Shown in pieces: positions 59,797 through 64,000 of a stretch of 64,000 nt of DNA. Position 1 is the first letter of the stretch; each line of letters begins with the position of its first letter. This DNA comes from an uncultured Chitinophaga sp. (lineage in GTDB: Bacteria > Bacteroidota > Bacteroidia > Chitinophagales > Chitinophagaceae), in the NCBI RefSeq assembly GCF_937898475.1, contig NZ_CALEJS010000016.1, positions 496,001 to 560,000 of the forward strand, written 5' to 3'. A program made the translations under genes and the position numbers. The notes beneath the pieces are model-generated. The model saw nothing but the letters and a program-made list of their open reading frames with translations, was not told the origin of the DNA and ran no database searches.

Positions 59797-59983
59797 AAGG
59801 GGGGAAAATTCCAAATTCCAGAAACCGGATAGCAAATGCCAGGTAACAAACGCTGCTGTTACCTATTACTGCTGGAATGTTGGAAGCTGAAACGGATGGG
59901 AAGTGATATTAGTTACAAGGAAAGAAGCCATAACCTGTTGTTACGCATTACAACACGTTATGGCTTCAATTTGGAATTTGGTA
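59797..59983. repeat. GGAATTT heptad units flanking the mfd terminator
   Basis: Left units at 59805-59840 (on the minus strand GGCATTT, GGTTTCT, GGAATTT twice) and right units GGAATTT, GGTATTT at 59971-59984 close to the mfd stop. The two ends can pair through AAATTCC / GGAATTT. A local GGTAACA/TGTTACC hairpin (59842-59863) and the mfd terminator lie between. Confidence 0.6.
59922..59968 (-). terminator. mfd terminator
   Basis: On the minus strand, stem GAAGCCATAAC / GTTATGGCTTC (outer arms 59957-59967 and 59924-59934) continues inward as TGTTGT/ACAACA after one G-G mismatch; TTTCCTTG follows. Confidence 0.8.
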
Positions 59984-59984
59984 T

Positions 59985-62900
59985 TTACCCCCTGGCGTCT
60001 TCCATGTTCTTCAGGAACTGGTACAGATCATTCATGGAGCGGATACGTTCTACTACCAGCATGAAGTTTTTGCCTACCTGTTTGAGGCGTGCATTATTCA
60101 CGCGGGTTTGTACGTAGTTGAGTATATGGTTGAAGGTGGGTGATTCGAAGTAGGGTGAATCAGGATTATTGATGAAGTAACAGCGCAGCGTTTCCTCTTT
60201 CAGCATCATCTTTTCGAAGCCCAGGGCAATGGCCATCCAACGGCAACGGATAGTGGTGAGCAGGTCCTGCACCGGTTCGGGAACAGGTCCGAAACGGTCC
60301 TGCAGGGCAGTGGCAAACTGCTGCAGCTTATCTTCTGTAGTGGTATTATCCAGCTCCTGGTAGAGGTTGAGGCGTTCCTGGATACTTTCTACATAGCTGT
60401 CTGGTATCAGTATTTCCAGGTCGGTATCGATGGTACAATCGCTCACAAAATCTTTTTTCTGCTCCAGCTGTTCCTTGAAGAGCTCGCGGAATTCATTCTG
60501 CTTCAGTTCGCGGATGGCTTCGTCGAGGATCTTCTGGTACATATCGAGGCCTATTTCCGCTACAAAGCCGCTCTGTTCTGCCCCCAGCAGGTTACCGGCG
60601 CCGCGTATATCCAGGTCGCGCATGGATATCTGGAAACCACTGCCCAGCTCACTATGCTGTTCAAGGGTTTGCAGGCGTTTACGGCTGTCGGCAGGCAGGG
60701 TGCTCATTGGCGGTGCCAGCAGGTAGCAGAACGCTTTCTTGTTGCTGCGGCCTACGCGACCGCGCAGCTGGTGCAGATCACTCAGCCCGAAGTGATGCGC
60801 GTTATTGATGATAATGGTATTGGCATTGGGAATGTCCACACCGCTCTCCACGATGTTGGTACACACCAGTACATCGTATTTGCGATCTATAAAGTCGAGG
60901 ATCACTTTCTCCAGCTGGTGACCTTCCATTTGTCCGTGGGCGGTGGCAATGGAAAGATCCGGACAAAGGCCCTGTATCAGGCCTGCCATTTCACGGAGGC
61001 CCTGTACGCGGTTATGAATGAAATATACCTGTCCGCCGCGTTCAGTTTCAAAATAGATCGCATCACGGATCAGGTCATGATCAAACACATGCACTTCCGT
61101 TTCGATCGCCTGCCTGTTGGGGGGCGGTGTATTGATGATAGACAGATCGCGTGCGCCCATGAGGGAGAATTGCAGTGTGCGCGGTATAGGTGTAGCCGTT
61201 AGTGTGAGCGTATCTACATTCACCTTGATCTGTTTCAGCTTCTCCTTGGCAGATACACCGAACTTCTGTTCTTCGTCTACGATCAGCACGCCGATGTCTT
61301 TAAACTTCACATCCTTTCCCAGCAGGGCGTGTGTACCTACGATGATATCTATCTTACCATCTGCGAGTTTCTGCAGCGTTTCTTTCTTTTCCTTGGATGA
61401 TTTAAAGCGGTTCAGGTAATCCACGGTGCAGGGAAAATCCTTGAGGCGCTCGGCAAAAGTTTTATAGTGCTGGAAAGCCAGGATGGTGGTAGGCACCAGT
61501 ATGGCAGCCTGTTTACCATCTACCACGCTTTTGAAGGCAGCGCGTACGGCAACTTCTGTTTTACCAAAGCCTACGTCGCCACACACCAGGCGGTCCATCG
61601 GGGAAGGCGATTCCATATCGCGTTTCACATCTGCCGTTGCCTTGCTCTGATCTGGCGTATCGTCATAGATAAAGGAGGCTTCCAGCTCTGTCTGCAGGTA
61701 AGTATCCGGTGAGTGGGCAAAGCCTTGCTGGGCTTTACGGGCGGCGTAGAGCTTGATCAGGTCTTTGGCAATGTCTTTTACCTGGGTTTTAGCCTTTTCT
61801 TTCAGCTTATCCCAGGCATCGCTGCCCAGCTTATTAACGCGCGGCTCAATGCCTTCTTTACCGGTGTATTTGCTGATCTTGTGCAGGGAGTTGATGTTCA
61901 CATACAAGAGGTCGTTATTCTTGTAGATGATACGGATGGCTTCCTGCATTTTACCGCCTACTTCTATTTTCTGCAGGCCGCTGTACACGCCCACACCGTG
62001 ATCGATATGGGTAACAAAATCACCGGCCTGCAGCTCGCGCAGCGTTTTAAGGGTAATAGCCTTATTCTTGTTATAGGCCTGTTTTACCTTGTATTTGTGA
62101 TAACGCTGGAAGATCTGGTGATCTGTATAGCATACGATCTTCAGTCCGTGATCAATAAAGCCCTGGCCTACTGCCACGGGGATGGGATAAAAAACGAAAT
62201 CGGCTTTCAGGTCTTCGAAGATGCTGCGCAGCCTTTCCAGCTGGCGGGCATTATCTGCAAAGATGAAGAGGGTGTATTTATTGCCGTTATGCTGGTTGAG
62301 GTCTTTCAGCAGCATATCGAACTGGCGGTTGAAGACCGGTTGTTCCTGGGTATCAAAAGCAAGGTCCGTAAAAGGCTTCCCGGTTTCCTGCCACCAGCTG
62401 CGGTTGCCGAACACCAGGCAGTGCCTTTGCAGCAGCTGCTCCATCAGTACGGAGGCTTTTACGAAATCGTCTTCAGACAGCGTCATGTCTTCCTCATCAT
62501 CCACCTTTACCTTGTTGCCTGTTTGCAGCCAGTCGTCCAGCCGCTGTTCCATCTGCTCTATCACTCCCTGTATATAGGCAGGATCTTTCATCCACACGAT
62601 GGTATTCTGGGGCAGGAATTCCAGCAGCGAGGTTTTATGATGGTCCCGGGCGTGGGTATCCATGTTGGCGATGAGCGTAACCTGGTTCAGTTTGCGCTCG
62701 CTGAGCTGCGTTTCCGGATCAAAGAGACGGATGGAGTCAATGTCTTCGCCGAACAGCTCTATACGGTAGGGCTTATCGTTACCGAAGGAGTAGATATCGA
62801 TGATACCGCCCCTTTGGGCAAACTGGCCGGGTTCGTAAACAAAGTCGGTATGATGAAAGCCCCAGGAAACCAGCTTTTCCAGCAGCTCATCCACTTTCAG

Positions 62901-63362
62901 CACATCTGCCACCCGCAGGTTCAGCATATTGGCGCCGAAGGCGGCGGTGCCTGCTACTTTTTCCCAGAGAGCTTCGGGGTAGGTAACGAGTATCTTTTTC
63001 TGGATAGTGTTGCCGCCGGAAAATTTCATGAGCGCTTCTGTGCGCAGCATGCTGTGGCTGCTGTTCAATTCCTGGAACTGCCCTGTTTTCTTGAACGAAT
63101 CGGCAAAGTAGAAGATATCCAGCGCCTGGCTCAGTTGTTCCAGGTCGTTATGGAAATAGGCAGCCTCTTCCTTATCATTGAGAATAAAGAGATGGTTAGC
63201 CTGCTCTAAATGTTGCCAGGTACCAACGGCCAGGAAGCTGACAGCGCTGCCGGTAAGGCCGGTTAACTGGAAATATTGCGGAACGGGCAAATGTAACCCC
63301 TTCACCAGCTGCTGCAGGCGGGCATCACGTTGGTACAGTTGTAAAACACCCTGTAGATTCAT
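59985..63362 (-). CDS. mfd: Transcription-repair coupling factor
   Basis: 1125 residues from the ATG at 63362; an ATG at 63401 adds 13 residues but lies upstream of a good -7 box, and the open frame to 63866 runs antisense through another gene. Mfd removes RNA polymerase stalled at lesions and recruits UvrA. Visible domains: UvrB-like N-terminal part (FVYEPGQFAQRGGIIDIYSFGNDKPYRIELFGEDIDSIRLFD), RNA-polymerase-interacting domain (GDFVTHIDHGVGVYSGLQKIEVGGKMQEAIRIIYKNND), helicase motif I GDVGFGKTEVAVRAAF, motif II VDEEQKFGV, motif III TLTATPIPRTLQFSL, motif VI QLRGRVGRSNKKAFCYLL and the TRCF C-terminal domain. Divergent from a flavoprotein gene. Confidence 0.95.
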   Translation of the reverse strand: MNLQGVLQLYQRDARLQQLVKGLHLPVPQYFQLTGLTGSAVSFLAVGTWQHLEQANHLFILNDKEEAAYFHNDLEQLSQALDIFYFADSFKKTGQFQELNSSHSMLRTEALMKFSGGNTIQKKILVTYPEALWEKVAGTAAFGANMLNLRVADVLKVDELLEKLVSWGFHHTDFVYEPGQFAQRGGIIDIYSFGNDKPYRIELFGEDIDSIRLFDPETQLSERKLNQVTLIANMDTHARDHHKTSLLEFLPQNTIVWMKDPAYIQGVIEQMEQRLDDWLQTGNKVKVDDEEDMTLSEDDFVKASVLMEQLLQRHCLVFGNRSWWQETGKPFTDLAFDTQEQPVFNRQFDMLLKDLNQHNGNKYTLFIFADNARQLERLRSIFEDLKADFVFYPIPVAVGQGFIDHGLKIVCYTDHQIFQRYHKYKVKQAYNKNKAITLKTLRELQAGDFVTHIDHGVGVYSGLQKIEVGGKMQEAIRIIYKNNDLLYVNINSLHKISKYTGKEGIEPRVNKLGSDAWDKLKEKAKTQVKDIAKDLIKLYAARKAQQGFAHSPDTYLQTELEASFIYDDTPDQSKATADVKRDMESPSPMDRLVCGDVGFGKTEVAVRAAFKSVVDGKQAAILVPTTILAFQHYKTFAERLKDFPCTVDYLNRFKSSKEKKETLQKLADGKIDIIVGTHALLGKDVKFKDIGVLIVDEEQKFGVSAKEKLKQIKVNVDTLTLTATPIPRTLQFSLMGARDLSIINTPPPNRQAIETEVHVFDHDLIRDAIYFETERGGQVYFIHNRVQGLREMAGLIQGLCPDLSIATAHGQMEGHQLEKVILDFIDRKYDVLVCTNIVESGVDIPNANTIIINNAHHFGLSDLHQLRGRVGRSNKKAFCYLLAPPMSTLPADSRKRLQTLEQHSELGSGFQISMRDLDIRGAGNLLGAEQSGFVAEIGLDMYQKILDEAIRELKQNEFRELFKEQLEQKKDFVSDCTIDTDLEILIPDSYVESIQERLNLYQELDNTTTEDKLQQFATALQDRFGPVPEPVQDLLTTIRCRWMAIALGFEKMMLKEETLRCYFINNPDSPYFESPTFNHILNYVQTRVNNARLKQVGKNFMLVVERIRSMNDLYQFLKNMEDARG

Positions 63363-63370
63363 GAAGGGTG

Positions 63371-63397
63371 CAAAGATACGAAAGTTTAGACGTTCAA
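63371..63397 (-). promoter_or_regulatory. Promoter of mfd, nearly leaderless
   Basis: On the minus strand TTTG, 16-nt spacer, TATCTTTG (63371-63378). The box ends 8 nt before the chosen ATG, so the mRNA leader would be only a few nucleotides. Confidence 0.5.
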
Positions 63398-63431
63398 ACA
63401 TTTTCGTTATATTCGGTAAAACTGATAAGGC

Positions 63432-64000
63432 ATGCTGGAACAATGGCACAATGGTTATGTTACCAGGATTGTGAACGAAACCCACAATACCCGTCGCTTT
63501 TGGATACAGATACCCGATATGGAAGCTTTTGACTTCAAGCCCGGGCAGTTTGTTACCCTGGACCTTCCCATTCACGAAAAAAAGAACAAGCGCTGGCGCA
63601 GCTACTCCATCGCCTCCCATCCCAACGGTACCAACGAAATAGAGCTGGTAATTGTGCTGCTGGAAGGCGGGCTGGGCACTACTTACCTGTTCAACGAGGT
63701 GAGAGAAGGCAGCGAGCTGCTGCTGAGAGGGCCCCAGGGAGTATTTGTACTGCCCGAAAACCTGGACAGGGACCTTTTCCTGATCTGTACAGGTACGGGG
63801 ATCGCCCCCTTCCGGTCTATGGCCCGGTATATCTGCGAGCAGGGCATTCCCCATAAGCACATCCACCTGATTTACGGCAGCCGCTACATGGGCGATCTGC
63901 TGTACCCGGATGAGATGCGGCAGTTGCAGGCTTCACTGCCTGATTTTCAATATATCCCCACCTTATCCCGCGAGGAAAACCCCAACTGGTGGGGGCGAAA
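63432..64000 (+). CDS. Ferredoxin-NADP reductase-like flavoprotein, C-terminus cut
   Basis: Open from the ATG at 63432 to the window edge (189 codons, no stop). FAD-binding domain: FDFKPGQFVTLDLPIHEKKNKRWRSYSIASHPNG with the RSYS motif (about residues 66-69). NAD-binding domain begins FLICTGTGIAPFRSMARYICEQG, with the glycine-rich GTGIAPFRS, then IHLIYGSRYMGDLLY. Same oxidoreductase superfamily as the PaaE-like protein at 27021-28082, but with a different N-terminus and unknown C-terminus; whether it carries a 2Fe-2S domain cannot be seen. Divergent from mfd with a 69-bp gap. Confidence 0.88.
   Translation, partial: MLEQWHNGYVTRIVNETHNTRRFWIQIPDMEAFDFKPGQFVTLDLPIHEKKNKRWRSYSIASHPNGTNEIELVIVLLEGGLGTTYLFNEVREGSELLLRGPQGVFVLPENLDRDLFLICTGTGIAPFRSMARYICEQGIPHKHIHLIYGSRYMGDLLYPDEMRQLQASLPDFQYIPTLSREENPNWWGR

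Noticed and set aside
61713..63209. 498-codon open frame on the plus strand
   Set aside because: Antisense shadow of mfd, which carries all helicase motifs.
63363..63866. N-terminal extension of mfd to 1293 residues
   Set aside because: It would run antisense through the flavoprotein gene starting at 63432 and through the mfd promoter; the sequence has no Mfd similarity.

Overview
The window looks like chromosomal core DNA from a member of the Bacteroidota, most likely the Chitinophagaceae (Chitinophaga-like). Several signs agree: a SusC/SusD pair with Bacteroidota-type signal peptides and lipoboxes; many gene starts preceded by the Bacteroidota promoter -7 box TAnnTTTG rather than by strong Shine-Dalgarno sites; a DUF3078 protein, a LytTR/LytS-type regulatory pair, a PepSY-like secreted protein, a eukaryal-type IleRS, a bacterial geranylgeranylglyceryl phosphate synthase and a split transketolase. 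I saw no tRNA, rRNA, CRISPR array, phage gene or transposase.

Layout. 1-2.1 kb: leftward acpP-fabF-rnc fatty-acid/RNase III operon (rnc runs off the left edge). 2.4-8.0 kb: rightward RND efflux operon (adaptor, pump, TolC-like). 8.0-10.7 kb: AlkZ-like glycosylase, secreted regulatory-domain protein, GNAT. 10.7-15.7 kb: susC-susD without glycan enzymes. 15.9-24.8 kb: small membrane and secreted proteins, a Dph6-like ATP-PPase, B12-dependent ribonucleotide reductase nrdJ, pcrB, and a LytS/LytTR-type sensor and regulator. 25.0-29.8 kb: dxs, a PaaE-like ferredoxin reductase, a PAS protein with a phospho-acceptor helix but no kinase domain, and a coiled-coil protein. 29.9-38.9 kb: HAD phosphatase, OsmC, YceI, pirin, AraC, scpA, DUF3078, mscL, ppk2, EamA, frr. 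39-43.2 kb: WecA/MraY-type transferase, transketolase N-terminal half, LolC/E-type permease, rbfA. 44-50.3 kb: a GpgS-like glycosyltransferase fused to a degenerate SerB-like HAD domain, a TraR/DksA protein with a histone-H1-like tail, and ileS. 50.5-64 kb: PepSY-like protein, an unrecognised Bacteroidota protein, AraC, AsmA-like protein, gyrB, lipoprotein, small membrane protein, SIMPL protein, mfd, and the start of a second ferredoxin-reductase-like flavoprotein (cut by the right edge).

The most unusual content is not protein-coding. About eighteen intergenic gaps hold short degenerate tandem repeats with an almost strict 7-nt period (one locus has period 8). They fall into several sequence families: TAGCnnT/GGCTGTT, GGAATTT, GTTTGAG, GAACGCT and CCATGGA. 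Most are arranged as inverted arms that would fold into long hairpins. At roughly a dozen loci the repeat starts at, or within a few bases of, the stop codon of the neighbouring gene, and often the stop codon is the first three bases of the first heptad. In one element the two arms differ by exactly one 7-nt unit; in another, five heptads form a perfect 35-bp inverted repeat. They are distinct from the conventional hairpin-plus-T-tract terminators that also occur here. I know of no named element family in this group that matches them; heptanucleotide STRR repeats of cyanobacteria are the nearest analogy. I regard this as the best candidate for an undescribed system in the window.
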